A DNA stretch of 64,000 nucleotides from Membranipora membranacea (taxonomy: Eukaryota; Bryozoa; Gymnolaemata; Cheilostomatida; Membraniporidae), in assembly GCA_914767715.1 (NCBI GenBank), contig OU612074.1:19950062-20014061 (forward strand), given 5' to 3'. Of this stretch, positions 13,601 to 26,769 are shown one piece after another. Below the pieces are notes generated by a model, which saw nothing but the letters and a program-made list of their open reading frames with translations, was not told the origin of the DNA and made no database searches. Position numbers and translations under genes: made by a program. Positions within the stretch are counted from its first letter, which is position 1. Each line of letters begins with the position of its first letter.

Positions 13601-16600
13601 AACCAGACAACTCTACTTAAGGGTTAAGGTGAAGGGCAATGAGTTAGTCTAACCGACAAAGGAATGATTGATCTTGATTCACTGTCAGTGTCACATAATC
13701 CGGTTTTCTTCATCATGAATCAACCTGATCTGATCTGATCTGATTGACAGGAAAATTTGAAGTGTTGACCTAATTTTATTTGAGCTTACAGCACTGTATA
13801 ATTGATATTTAACCGATAATCGAGGAAAAAGCCAAATATGTGGTGTACTATACCTATCCAGATAAATAAATGAGATCTGATGAAATTTAAAAATTCAAGT
13901 TCATTCAAATTCAAAACCAAAACAGCAGCATACATACTGTTGAATTCTGCATTAGCAACTCTATCTACAGCCAACAGAGACGGCACATAGGCTTCATCTT
14001 TCTTGCCCTTAACTTGTTATACCAAAGGAATATTGTTTAACAAATCTACTGTTTGCTGGACTGGATCTCAATGCAAATGCAATTATGATTATCTTATTTC
14101 AACTGTTATTTGCATCAACTCCAGTCATTTACCAAAATAGTGACATTCCTCCTCAAAAGCAAGAATAAGCTATTTTAAAACACTAATGGGTGTGACAAGC
14201 GGTACTTAAAATATCCTCATCTTAATATACTTGAGTTACAAAGTATAGCTTGCCCTATAGCTAACACTGCAGGAACTTTACTCTAAAAGTCGGAGATAGC
14301 TGATTGTTTGAGCCTGGCATGTGGTTTTTGTAGAACCATGTTTTGTATGTTTCGATGCGCGATTTGGCAAAAATGACACTTGATTTATGCCGTTTTTTCC
14401 ATTGTAGTTTTCTTCACCTTCCACTGAAAGGATAAGCTATTCTCAATTGTATAACCTCTTCAAAGTATCTGAATTATATTCTAACATAACAAGCGAAGTG
14501 AGTTATTGAATATTGTCATGTTTTCTTTAAAATTTGTTAAGATGCTCTTTATTTGTTGCTTATATTACCATACTTAAGTATTTACATAGCTGATAGCTTG
14601 AATGTTGATCAACCCCTTGCCTCTCACACAGGCTACTGGAGGCAACTAGTGAGCACATAATTGTGCAAGATAATTGCAATGGAAATTATTTGTGTATATC
14701 AGTAACAATTATGTATATTTCTTTTCAGTTCGATTGGCTGGGTTATCTGAATGGACTATTTGCATCAGTTGAGTACCAATTCACAAATTCCAGCGAGTTG
14801 GTTATTTATGAACCTACATACTTGAAAAAGGTTTGTGTCTGTTATTCCATACAAACTATGGGTTCAAACAGCTTCCAAATTTCTGCTAAAGGAGATTCTC
14901 CACTGTTGTTTGGTGGTAAAGAGGGATGGTTAGTTAGCAGGGAACACCTCAACTTTAGTTGGTGTCAGGAGTGATCTAACTGTTCAAGGTGCAGGCTTGT
15001 GATCTGTGACGTTTGAGTTTCATTCCCGATGCAGTCAATCTTGATATGATGCATGATATTTATCTGAGTCAGGTCATTATTATACTACAGTATAGTATAA
15101 TAGTTTGGTCCCTGGGATATAGGACTAAAACTACTGGAGGTCCACTGTTTGTTGCACACCCAACATGCAGTAAGTACTAAGATCCACTGTGTCCTCCTCG
15201 ACTTCAAGAGAAGCACGAAATTCGATAGAAATCTCCCAAATTTGAAAACATAAGCTCAATGGTTTGATATTATGGATGAGTGAGGCAGTAGCTGGATTTG
15301 CCTGAAATTTTGAGTTGGAATTGTTTCGACCTGCACAACACCAAGTTGGTGAATAGTAGGTCAACTAAATGTGTGGTGATCACTGAGGCATTGTTGTTGT
15401 TTAGATGTTGGAGAAGCTGCAGAAAACTCCCAAAAGAGTCATAGCAAACCATCTTTCCTGGCATATTACAAAAAATGTGATAGGTGATTTACCAAAGGCA
15501 CTGCAAAACATTTCAAGAAAATTTGATCAGGTATGTGTCACAGCAATTGTAAATTTTTTATCTTCAAAACCATGCAGTTGTTAGCTTGTTACCAGGTTCT
15601 CAGCAACAAACATAGACCGGCATCGATATTCTTTTAAATTGTTGATGTTGTGATATCGTGATTGATTCATGTTGTTTATGGAACAGAAATCGATAGATCG
15701 GTCAACACATTATGAACCTCCATTTGCTTGAATCTTTTCACACACTGGTATGAAAGGAAACATAAGAATGACGAGTTCCCAGTTTGAGTTAATCATTTTG
15801 TCTTCCTACAATTTTCATGGCAACGGTTTGAAGGATTCAATCAATATTTACAACATACTAACTGGTTAAATAGAGAATAACCTAAAACCAAACACAAACC
15901 ACCTCTAGTACTAGCTTGTAGTTTAAAGTTTTGATTTTGACACTTTTACAACTCTTTTCCTCAGATAAGAACGGGTAAACAAAGCCCTCCCAAGAAACAA
16001 GAAAGCTGGGAACAATGTGCTGAGTCTGCTAATTCATTTGAGTATGCTACTGGCCGTCTTCACACAGATAAATACTTCAACGCAGAAGCAAAAGCTACTG
16101 TAAGTATCCACCTCATTGAATGGATGAACGCAGGCTTGAGCTCACACTTGTTGAGGAGTCAGCAGTAAAAGAGTTTTATGTCAACCATTATTCCAAGGTA
16201 GCAGCAAATCACAATTCAATAGTCATGCATCAATTCAAAACATGCTTTGGGTTGTCAACAAAACTAAATTGATAATAAGCTGGACTGAGTCCTAATCTAA
16301 TCAGTCACAAATCAGCAGGAACAAGACACTATTGTTGACCCACTTTGCATCTCGTGCAGGGCAGAAGTTCAGAAAAATGGGGCAGTGTCTTCTTGCCTCA
16401 CCTAAAACTATAGCACTGTCATGACTTGAGACACACTTTTACTCGACACAAAACTAATTGTACCAAAGAAAGACATCGCTATTTTCAGCTTCTTAAAATG
16501 GCGCACACACTAAAGGACTCGTTTCGTGAGATGTTAGACTCTGTTGATTGGATGAGCAAAGAAACCAAAGCATATGCCAAATCAAAAGTGAGTTAAGAAT

Positions 16601-19600
16601 TTAGTGGACTCAATTAGCTAACTCTCAAAAGGTGCAATCATCAAAATTTTAAATAATTAATTTATTGTACTCTAAATCATGTATAAGTCTATATATTATA
16701 TTCATTCTGGTAGTATTAACCCAGAATCAAAGATGAAAAGAATCATTTTTAAAAATGCTTATTAAGTAAAGTATGAAAGTGTCTAGAACTAACAAAGATA
16801 AAATAACTAATTACAGAAAAAGATACAGAGACTACAGGAAATAAGATTATCACATTTAAATTTACGTTCTAATGGGAAAAATGAATAAAAAATAATAATG
16901 TGAAGTAATAGAGAAGTAGAACTGTTTTATGCACAAAAATGTCGGCTAACGCGATTGATTTGAGATCATAGCACAACTTGACGGGCAGGGGCAAGATTTT
17001 ATATCATATCGCTTTCTAATTTTACAGGCATCATCTACAATTAAGACCAGATTGTTTATCAGTTTAAAAATTTTTAGAAGGTCTAAATAATGGTATCGCT
17101 TGGTGATGAAATGAATATTGTGCCTTTGCCTTATCTCAATATTTTGGCAATTTCGATCCATGATTTTCAAACATTGGTTCTTAATTCATATGATGTCCAA
17201 AGTGTACCAACAAGACTGTGGCTAAAGATTAATTCAGCGACTCACGATTTCTCACAATGATGCCTATAGTTTTTGTTTAATCTTCTTATTCTAATCATAT
17301 TGGTGCAAAGTCGCAATCGGCTAAGCACTAGCCACTCGTGCCATAGTCCACTTCTCGAATTCAGGACATTGAGAGTTGCACATCTCTGACACAAGTCAGA
17401 GAGCTGACTTGTTAGCGCTACAGCCAGGTGAGCTAACTGTGATCCCTGTCTATCTCAGACTCAGTTTGATTTTGCACCCTGCAGAGGTTGAGCTCCTTCA
17501 ATTTGAGTATTAATGGCATAATCTCTGCCCATTCATACTACCCTGAGTAGCTTGCTAAAGAAAACTTAATCATTTTAATATAATCCTACCCTAACAAATA
17601 TATGCTGGCCAACTCCAACTACCAAAGTGAGTGTGTTGAAACCCCAGCTCACAACCTATAGGATTACTTTGATTTTGTCTTCACACAGTGCTGTTTTCCA
17701 AACCATGCAGATGCGCTCTCTTCCTCACGTACTATGCTTTTTTGACTCTATTGAGTTACCTGCTTTACAGTCATATTCTAGTCAGAAATTTGGTAGGTGA
17801 TCTAGCCCAAACTCCACGGAAGCGACCGAATGAATCGCAATTCCAACCTTTGCCTTGACATTGTGCCACCAATTTGTCATATCTTTTTAGTTTTCTGTCA
17901 TGCATATAGTCTAGTTTCATCCATCAGTATCAATGTATTAAGTCTGGTTTTGGTTTGTGATCACAATATGCTGTGGAATGCTCTGTGAGGTCGCACCTCA
18001 CCAATCATTCTCTGCTGTATGTCGGTTCCCATTAGCATGTTATTCTCAATTCTTCATGACAAATTTGTGGAACACATTAACAATGCACATTACTAACTGC
18101 AATTCAAATTAATTATGCAAATAACAGCTCACTGAAAGTAGTTCCATAGGTGTTTGGACCAGATATGCATGTTGTGGAAATACTAGAGTAAGTAATGATA
18201 ATGGGCTAGAGTAGAGCTAGTGAGTTGATGCGAGATTAAAGAAACTGTGGATTATTGCTACAACACAATTAGGATAACATTTCACTGACCGCAGCATAAC
18301 TCAAGCTGTTTAAGGGCAAAAACTAATATAATTTCATGTGATGTGTTTTTATTTGTATTTAAGTTGGCAATGATGTCACTGAACCTAGGATATCCTGAAT
18401 GGACCAAGGATGACATGAAGCTCAATGAGTACTATAAAGAGGTGAGGTGTAATGCATTGTGGATAAAGTATGTCTCTTTTCTGATATATAGATGAAACAA
18501 TATCATGACTGTGCTATGACATTTCTGAACACCATGAATACAATAAACTTTAAATCTATGTGTGAAAACAGTCGGACAGACTAAATTTGATGGTTATGAT
18601 AGAACTATAAATTAGCATGTTCTATCTTGTGGCTTTCCTTTCCCCTTTTCTCAAAAACAGCACAAATTGACAACTCGAATTTGTCAAGCCTGACAATGTA
18701 TGGGTGTCGATGCATATGCTAGATTGATGATATTTTTGTATTTTCAACCATGTAACTACTAAAGTTAATATAATTATTATGTACATTGAATGTGATAATA
18801 TAATCGTCAGAGTGCAAAACTCCACTAAAATCATATGCAACAGCAATGTTCACGTGAAACTTCCGTTTTGACATGCAGAATGAAAGAAATAACATCAACT
18901 CATTATTCATTTTCAAATAAATGAAGAACCTTCTATTGTGTGCTATGTTATCAGAAGCTTACTGTTGCTATTTTTATCCTCTCTGTGACAATAAGATAAC
19001 GGGAGAGCTTTACCCTGGCAAATGGTTTGAAAGTAACGGGGCCTTACGTAGACACAATGTCATGAAACAGATCCGAGAAGGTTATAAACTTATTGAACGA
19101 GAGAAGTGAGTTCCTTTATCAGCCTAATATAATGGGTCTTTCAACTTGCAAGGGGTTTGAGCCAAGTCATCACTCAATATTTCCTAGCACTTCCTGATTT
19201 TGCGATCAATAAATTAATTAGGCATAAGTGTTGTCTTTTTTGTTACACAAATCCTTTGATATTATAATGCACATAGTTTTTTAAATGAATGAGAAGCTTT
19301 GGGAACAGTTGCTCTGATAAAGATACCTCTTGCTGGGGTCACAGGCTAATTTGTAATCACAAACTTTTGATGGCTCATGTTGGGCTGTATGAGTGTTGTT
19401 TGTATTTTCTCTTCTCGGAGCTGGGCTTGTATTTGTTCATCCTCTTCCAAAAACAATTAAATATATACAATGAAAATTCAATGACAGGATAAACTACAGT
19501 GGCATAGACATGGTAAATTCTTCTTACATACAAGGCTTGACATTCAATTGATAAAATACTATCAGGAGGCACATACCATCAATAATGAATGACAATACTC

Positions 19601-22600
19601 TTGAAGGGACAATAAATTTCTGTTTTCTATTAACACGCCAATAAAGCAATCAAGAATCTAGGTAAAACATTGCAATATACATTCAAAATTGAAGTTTTGT
19701 ATCACCAACAAGATAAGTGAGAGAATTTATGTTTAGCTAACAAAGGTAGATTACTAAAACTGCGTTACTTATCACTTTGAACTTGCAAATTCTAGCAGAA
19801 AGATGGTTATTGCATTACCAAATATCGAATTCTTGTATGCAAATAATTAATTTTTCAGTGCTTTATTGGCTGTTTAACAAAAATCAGAAGTATATTGTCC
19901 CTTTTAACGATAAGAGCCTCCCACACATAAAGATTGGAGCTTCTCGGGCAGCTTGCTTGAAACAGAGTATGTTAAAACCCATTAGAGATCTTCTCTGCAC
20001 ACTAGCATTATTAATTAACTTAACAATCTGTACTGAATTTTATTTTCTGCAGTGTTGCAAAGAAACCTGTCAACGTTGGAGGCTATTACTACCCTAATTC
20101 AAACGCAATAGGTACGTAACAGCTAATCTAAGGGCCTGGACTCCGGCTTAATTGTGTGTTTTATGCATTTCTTTAAAGAATTGATGCACGATCGCAGAAT
20201 TATTGCCCACTATTAGGTAATTCATCTAATGGGTTTATCTCAACATGATAAAATTTAAAGCTTGACAACAGGCTACCAGCTATGCCTGCCGTAGCGCTGT
20301 ATTGGTCACTATATCATTGGATGGTCTTCCACAACATACTGAGAACAAGATTGCTTTTGTTGGAAATAAAGCTGCTTGCTCCTGAGGGGTCAATAATTTG
20401 TGTGATTGTATATTTACAGTTTTCCCTGCTGGACAGCTTCAGCCGCCATTTTGGTCTCCAAACAGACCAGAGTGAGTATAAAAGAGTTTATGTTATTTTT
20501 CTATATCGTTTTTTCTTTTTATTGTGTTTTGCTAAAGGCTTGAACTAGTCCACCTGAAGTTCATATGATAATAATGTCACATCATGTAAAAGTCAAATGA
20601 TAGTTAAGTCACATAGTGTAAAGGTCATATTTTGACAGCATAGTCTTAGTTCATTCCAAGCGAAATATAGTTCAAAGCACATTCACTTTGAAATAAACAG
20701 ACACGAAGTGTTTTTTGTTTTCCAAGTTTTTATCATGCAACTACAGTAGGTTAGCTCAATACATTGCATACTTTGGTATGATGCGCCCAGTGACTGAAGC
20801 GTTTAAGTAAACAGGAATCTAGATTGTTTCCACAAATAAGCCATTTGGTATGGGGATTTAATCTGTTAAACAAGGCCTACAAACATACTATCACAACAAT
20901 TATGCATGAAAAGTAGCAGCAAAAAGTATCAAAGCATGTATTAGTTGGTTTAAAAGTAGTTAAAATCACAATGCCTGTCTCAGTTCGCAGACTGAGAATA
21001 AAGGTGCCCTAAATATACGTGGTATTGTAGATCTCTCAATTATGGTAGCTCAGGACATGGATTTGGACATGAGATGACACATGGATTTGATAACCGGGGT
21101 ATGTTTGTTTCTACACTTCTTCTCTAGCATGGCAGTCAGACTGTGAGAGGCCTGATTCTTTTTAGATTGCAATAATACATTTTCAATGTTATTTATGACT
21201 ATATGGTATAATGTTATAAATATTGGACTAACATCATGACAACCAGTTACGTATAGGCAAATGCTAATAGTTCTTTTTTTTTATGTATCACAGGTCGTAT
21301 GTACAATAACGTTGGGGAGAAAGGAGATTGGTGGACTGAAGACGAAGTAAAATCTTTCTACGAGTTGTCACAGTGTTTCATTGATGAATATGGCAGCTAC
21401 ATAGTACCTCAAGTCAACAAATCGGTTTGTTTACTTCATGATTCAGCAGCAATTAGCATATAAATATATGACCTTATTTTCACTCACCAATTTTTTCAAG
21501 GTAAATATGGCAGCTACCTAGTACCTCATGTCAACATGTTTGCTTGTTTACTTCATGATTGAGGAGTAACTAGCATATATATATATATAAGCTTTATTTT
21601 ATCTTATCAATTTTTTTCAGGGTTAATAAAGACTACTTTACATAGGTAAACAAAGGAAGAAAAAGCTGCTCGACATTTCGGACTGGTCACAAAATCCTTA
21701 CATCATGTTCTTTCAGTGAATTGAATGTCTTATGCGATCAGGAACCACCATCCATAAACTGTTATAAAAATATCAATAATACATTGATGTGTTCAAGAAA
21801 AGAGCCAAAAGTGTGATCAAAAAGCATTGATGATTTTCTTGTTATTCTACTGCAATCATTACAATAGACGGTAACTAGTCTTACATTGTTGCTTGTTCGT
21901 TGCAGATTGATGCCACTAGGTCGCTGCCAGAACTTATCGCTGATAATGGGGGTCTGAAACATACATTCAGGGCCTACTTAGCATATGAGAAGAAGCACGG
22001 TGTGGGTCAGAGACTTCCGGGATTGATAGACTTAAGCTCCAAGCAACTCTTCTTTCTTGCATCTGCCCAGGTGAGTCATTGCACCACTTAATAAATTGCA
22101 TAACACAAAGATTATTTTACATTTGGTTATAAGATGGTAGCAGCCATAGAAATAGAATGTTGCACAATAGATTATCAGAGTCTGAATGTCTTCAAATTAT
22201 ATACAAGAATCCTAGACTAAGAAAATCAGGAAAGGAGGCTGGAGAAATGGTTATTGGGTGTGGAAAATATCAATATTGCTATTGATTGAGATATGATCCG
22301 GAACATCAGTCAGAGATGGATGTCGCATAAGTGAAACCTTAATCAAATTCAGCTGCTATACCTTTTCCTATCAAACTAGAAATAAGCTGGAACATGAACT
22401 AAAATTCTTCCCTTTTTGTATAACTTTTTGCAGGTATTCTGTGAGTCCTGGGAGGATGCACGGTTGGACAAACTAATACGTTACAGTGGACATCCTCCTG
22501 GAGTGTTGAGGTGAGTGGCCAGCAGTCTAACTCATTTGCCGCATGATTCCATTCTTTTCAAGCCAAATCTGTCCACACATTATGTTTACAATCTTTTGTT

Positions 22601-22913
22601 CGGATGGTAACCCTAACTTATAAACTGGTAGAATATTTTTCGTAAATTATGGCAGAATGATGAGTGAAGTGAAACTTTTTCTGAATCATAAGTCCTCCTC
22701 CCACATGCGACTACAAACTGTTCATATGAACAGTGTGCCTAGACAAGATTTTGGAAAGTTGGTGTCAAAATATGGTAAAGGAGTCTAAAGAGATGTTTTT
22801 TATGACTTTTTAGGGTTCGTGGAATGCTGTCAAATTCACCAGAATTCGCTGAAGCATATCAATGTCCAGTTGGATCGATAATGAACCCAGTAAAGAAATG
22901 TTCTGTGTGGTAG
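7647..22913 (+). CDS. M13 zinc metallopeptidase (neprilysin/ECE-like), apparently complete gene
   Basis: Predicted exons: 7647-7714, 8420-8667, ~11452-11676, 12565-12648, 13024-13226, 13354-13533, 14408-14497, 14729-14830, 15405-15530, 15965-16099, 16489-16587, 18364-18441, 18996-19105, 20053-20111, 20420-20471, 21031-21098, 21294-21424, 21906-22070, 22434-22510, 22814-22913. They sum to 2,400 bases (799 residues), in phase throughout. Order: cytoplasmic tail, membrane helix ([18 protein letters not shown]), [22 protein letters not shown]...[17 protein letters not shown] (exons 14-15), zinc motif HEMTH in [12 protein letters not shown] (exon 16), third-ligand motif ELIADNGG (exon 18), [11 protein letters not shown], and C-terminal CSVW-stop. 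All catalytic residues I can check are present, so an active ectopeptidase is expected. The acceptor of exon 3 is uncertain: it has a weak pyrimidine tract and a second possible donor for exon 2 lies at 8671. Confidence 0.93.
9396..10422 (+). mobile_element. Broken LINE fragment: endonuclease and start of reverse transcriptase (CR1/L2-like)
   Basis: Frames give the C-terminal part of an APE-type endonuclease ([12 protein letters not shown] near 9510, [19 protein letters not shown] near 9640, then DHINTNQP). A linker follows ([25 protein letters not shown] near 9950-10020 as two short blocks), then the first RT motif ([17 protein letters not shown] near 10300, FNISF). Several stops and frameshifts; the RT catalytic motifs and 3' end are absent. 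It lies in intron 2 of the plus-strand M13 gene, in the same direction. The clade call is an inference from gene order and motif style. Confidence 0.75.
12048..12555. mobile_element. Mariner/Tc1-type MITE with ~150-bp inverted arms in intron 3
   Basis: The left arm starts GACAGTTTTCTGAGC at 12048 and the right arm is its reverse complement ending at 12555. Similarity continues about 150 bp into both arms, including TTATCTTGAAAACCGCTTAT. The element is flanked by TA on both sides (12046-12047, 12556-12557), the target duplication of Tc1/mariner elements. No transposase is encoded. The right end lies 9 bp before the first base of exon 4 (12565). The superfamily is inferred from the TA duplication only. 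Confidence 0.8.
21388..21620 (+). repeat. Tandem duplication of an exon end and adjoining intron (two ~117-bp units)
   Basis: The end of exon 17 (ATATGGCAGCTAC.TAGTACC) and the first part of intron 17 occur a second time from about 21505. The second unit carries ATGGCAGCTACCTAGTACCTC, the same downstream GTTTACTTCATGATT and a T-rich tail. It has an in-frame stop (TAG within CTAGTA), so it cannot serve as extra coding sequence; it also repeats the acceptor-like TTTTTTCAAG. Confidence 0.8.
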
Positions 22914-23131
22914 CATGTATTATGGCATGAAAATCTGTCAAGACAAAAGGACATTGATTGTTTATAAAACTTGATATGGTTAGAGTTACTTGATATTGAC
23001 AATAATTTCACTAGGGATTAAAAAGCCAACAAGGTCGACGCATGTCACGGACGTCCCACATTTTCCTTCGTTCTCTTATATTTTCTTCCTTTTCTTCTGT
23101 TTAATATTGCAAGTGGAATTTTTGCAATACA

Positions 23132-23137
23132 AATAAA
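23132..23137 (+). terminator. Likely polyadenylation signal AATAAA of the plus-strand M13 gene
   Basis: Canonical AATAAA 219 bp after the stop codon at 22911-22913, followed by a T-rich stretch. It is the first hexamer of this type downstream of the gene. Confidence 0.55.
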
Positions 23138-23796
23138 TTTCTTTGTTTCTGACTTTATGCTGCTACATTAACAAAGTTGTTATGAGGATATTTAGGTAAC
23201 TGTGATATCCTGTCGTTATATGATTTTAGCCTTTTTGAAATTGACTAGAAATTGACAGGAACCGTGATACTATTGTTGCATAAGATAAAAGTCCTCAATT
23301 GATAACTTGAGCTGGTCATGTCAAAAAGAAGGTCTGCGCTTGTCTGCCTGTTACCTCTTTCCATGCCCACAATACCATTAAAATAGTAATGAAACGGAAC
23401 GTTCTAGACAAGGACAGCAGTAAAATGTCAACAAATATGGATGTGACATCAATGGTAGCATCATTGCTGGGTCAAAATTCAATGTTGTTAAGTCGGTCAC
23501 AAAACAGAAAACAGTAAAGTTGATGGTCTAAGTTATTGACAAATACATTTATTCTTAACTAATGTGTAAATAATATGTTAATAAAATTTTATGGAAGTGG
23601 TGGCATATGGCGCTGGTACAGCACTATGTTTTGAAACCTCATAGGTTACATTGATGAAAAAGGATGGAAAATTCTAACTCTATACACAGTTTTTTACCCA
23701 GAAGTGTTATGACTTCCTTCAGTGGCAAAATATTGCATCACTACTGCAGTCCTATCTGCCGACTATATATTACTTTGGTCCGTCTGTAAGCTTCAT

Positions 23797-23852
23797 GCGC
23801 CTCACTCCAGCTGTATATGGTGTCCTGTCTAGGTCTATTATTAAGTATTAAC
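23797..23852 (-). mobile_element. Solo end of the P-type MITE family
   Basis: On the minus strand it reads TTAATAATAGACCTAGACAGG then ACACCATATACAGCTG.AGTGAGGC. These are the terminal blocks of the MITE found complete at 63238-63724. I do not see the partner end nearby, so it is a remnant. Confidence 0.65.
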
Positions 23853-23854
23853 CA

Positions 23855-24065
23855 TATCCATTTAATAATTGTACTCAATCCCCATATCCAGGCTGCTATA
23901 GATATGTATAATGATGGTACATACCTATTTACATAAATCTAGTATCGATGTCAAGATTTCACAAAATTGATGAGAATATACCCTAGAATGAAAAATCAAG
24001 TTGTTGTCAAATGTAATTCATAGCAGCCTGAAAATGGGGTTTGAGTACAAATATTGAATGTATAT
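23855..24065. repeat. Foldback element, ~45-bp inverted arms
   Basis: TTGTACTCAATCCCCATATC...AGGCTGCTAT on the left (23865-23905) is mirrored by AGCAGCCTGAAAATGGGGTTT...GAGTACAA on the right (24020-24055). The loop of about 110 bp has no coding potential. Probably a small MITE; no target duplication could be fixed. Confidence 0.6.
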
Positions 24066-24540
24066 ATGGATGGGCGATACCCTAACGTGGAAGTTAGCCA
24101 TTTTAAATAGGTTCATACTTCTAAGTCTCAAATGCCCTGTCGCGGTCATGTTTTCACAACAATATCCGAGTCAATCCCTGTGCAATACATTTCACACCGC
24201 ATCCAAGATCAATAAGAGATAACAAACTGAAGTTGTTCGTTTTTCTACCTCCTGAATATGTGACTAGATGAAATTATTAGGTGTATATACATCATACTAA
24301 GTGACAAAGGAAAATTTTCATAATCTATGTGCAAATCAGATGTCATTTGGGATCGGGATGGCAATTATTTAAACTTTCATAATGATTGATTGCCCAAAAA
24401 AATATTATTTTTCCAGGTGATATGATGCAAATATGACAACCAAAAAGTGCATAAATGCCTCACAATCTGTATGCATGTTTATTATTGGAAGTATTGCCAA
24501 AATCTAATGTTAACTTTTAATCAAAAGACTAGTAAAATTT

Positions 24541-24800
24541 AACTACTGCTGCCACACAGGCAAATGTCCGCTTATTTATTTGTGTATAACCCAAAACTAA
24601 TATGAAAATAATTTTCACAAAGCGATCGTCAAAATCAGGGTATGAAATTAATTATCTAGCATATGTAGTGACATTGTTACCGTCTTACTAGTTAAAAATA
24701 ATGACGCCATCAGCTAATGCGCTGATTTCATACCCTGACTTTGAAGATCATTTCATGCAAATTATTTGTCCTGTGGTGAGCAGCAGCAGTGGTTTAAAAT
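24541..24800. repeat. Foldback element with ~110-bp imperfect inverted arms
   Basis: The left arm has CTGCTGCCACACAGGCAAAT and TCAAAATCAGGGTATGAAAT. The right arm has their near reverse complements, ATTTCATACCCTGACTTTGA and ATTTGTCCTGTGGTGAGCAG. The TAACTACTGCTG/CAGCAGTGGTTTA ends define it. No protein. Family unknown. Confidence 0.65.
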
Positions 24801-26421
24801 CCAACGAAAACTTATAGCCTGTTGGGTGCGAGAAAGAATGGCTAGTTGAATCAGCAATTTATGGCCAAGACCATTTTCGAGTAATAAAAAATAAGATGAA
24901 GTTTGTTCATAAAACAGCTTCCTCCACTGATCTACATTTCGAATTTCATAAGTATTTAACCATTTATTTCATTTTTTATACGCAATACAAATCTAGGTCT
25001 CTAACCGATGGTAAATTTGATTTGATGAATCATTAAGTTCAGGGTTCATCATCATAACCCTGATATTCCCGCTGGGGTATTTTTTTTTTTATTTATGATT
25101 CAGGTCCAACTTAATAATAAGCTTATTCGCCTGTTAATAGACGTCTGTTGTCAAGGCGACCACATTATTTACTAGGCGTGCATTCATGCGAATGAAATGG
25201 CACTATAATTATTTTTAGCCAATAATAGAGCTATTAGCTAAGGGGTCCAAAATTAACTCAAGCAGGTTTTATCACAACCAGGTTTTATTGAGTGCCTCTC
25301 CTTCAATAAATGCCTATAAATCATTTATTGATTTATTATCTTGGACGTGTGTTAACCAGAGAATAAGCTTAATGTACCATTTCTGTCCCGTGTGTCATAA
25401 ATCTCATTGCAAGCTTTGTACAGGATGAAAAGATTTTGAAGTATGCTCTAAAAATTCATATCCCGTCCAACAGATATCCACAAGCCATGTATGCTTTGGT
25501 GCCATTGTATTTGCTAATGAGCATATTGTGGTGCAACATGCGGAAAACCATTATGTGGCCTTTCTGTGAGAGCAAATCATCATAACTTTTATTCTTTTAA
25601 CTATACTTGTGAGGTCAACAGCAGGTCTAATCCCCTCATTTAACTCGTTAGATACTGCTTTCTCTTGATATACGAAGGTTTCATGACTGATAAGTGAGCA
25701 AAATGTTGTTGATGGCGGAACAAAGCTTTTTTATCCGATTCTCTATCTCACTGACAACAGCTGAAGTGATATTGTAAAGGGTAGATATACTCAATCTGAA
25801 GTCAGTCTTCACCATCAGAGGGGCCAACTTGTTCTCTACACCTATTAGCATTATGCACTTTTATATTTGTCAGAGCGTCCTCAATCGGGGCAAGCCTGTG
25901 TGATTATCACAGTTGTGGTTTCTCGATGAAGCTCTATAGTGTGTTAAGAGTTGTGCACCTTCTTGTTCAATATAATGCTGCAGTGCCTAGCGTGTCTTAC
26001 AGCACAGTGTATGACATCGACTTGTATTCTCTGCCTCATGCTGACACAAGTGAGAGCACAACTCTGGTGTTTTGTGATGCCTGCTCTAAAAAGGGTGAAA
26101 GACCTGAAGCTGAAGTCTATTGCGCTGCTTGTACTCAGTGCTTGTGTTCTAAACACAAACAGGTAAACATATAATTATAAACGCAGGTGGTACATTAACG
26201 GATTTAACTTTGAGACACAAACTTATAATCATACCGGTCAATGATTCTCACATGATAAACTCCTAGTACATCTAATAGATATATGCCTATTATTACAAGT
26301 GAAGAGGTTAATCTGATACCAGCCCTCTCATAGTACAAACAGTGGAAGATTGCTATACATTTACACAATTTTTCCGTAAATGTCACGTTGCACTGTAACA
26401 GGGATCTAATGCAGCAAAGTA

Positions 26422-26769
26422 CCCTATGGGAGTTTAGTTTTCGCGGCATTTAGGATTCGCTTTTCGCGTTGTTGCCTAGGTATGCGAAATTTAGTGTATC
26501 TCAAATTAAACTCACTCACCATAGTTTCATAAACAATGTACAATTATACAGGAATACACCTAACAAAGCATGCAAGTTAGCTTGGTGTAGTGGTCTAAGT
26601 GTCCGCCTTGCAATCAGATGGAGATTTATGCCCTGGGTTCGTATCCCAACTTGGACATTTTTTTTTAATTTTCACTAGTAGGTCTCCTAGCGAAATTTAG
26701 TACTAGTGAAATTTAGTACCAGGTCCAGATAGCGAAATTAAACTCTAGCTAAATTAAACTCGTATAGGG
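26422..26769. mobile_element. TA-flanked MITE carrying a tRNA-like sequence
   Basis: Ends CCCTATGGGAGTTTAGTTTTCGC (26422, in two overlapping blocks) and, inverted, GCTAAATTAAACTCGTATAGGG (to 26769, likewise). TA dinucleotides at 26420-26421 and 26770-26771 fit a Tc1/mariner-type duplication. Further inner matches (GCGAAATTTAGTG) support long degenerate arms. It sits in the B-box1/B-box2 intron of TRIM copy A. Confidence 0.65.
26573..26654 (+). other. tRNA-like sequence (SINE head or tRNA pseudogene)
   Basis: A box TTGGTGTAGTGGTCTAAG and B box GGGTTCGTATCCC (GGTTCRANYCC type) are spaced as in a tRNA. CAAGTT and AACTTG can pair as an acceptor stem, and a T run follows at 26658 (pol III stop). 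The anticodon stem pairs poorly (GTCCGCC against TCAGATGG), with the loop around TTGCAAT, so a working tRNA is unlikely. Confidence 0.5.

Larger units (their letters stand above)
22914..26002. other. Intergenic region with repeats between the M13 gene and the TRIM array
   Basis: No coding exon recognised. It holds the 3' UTR of the M13 gene, one end of a P-type MITE (23797-23852) and two foldback sequences (23855-24065, 24541-24800). I searched the last 1 kb for the RING exon that precedes every other TRIM copy and saw none. Confidence 0.6.
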
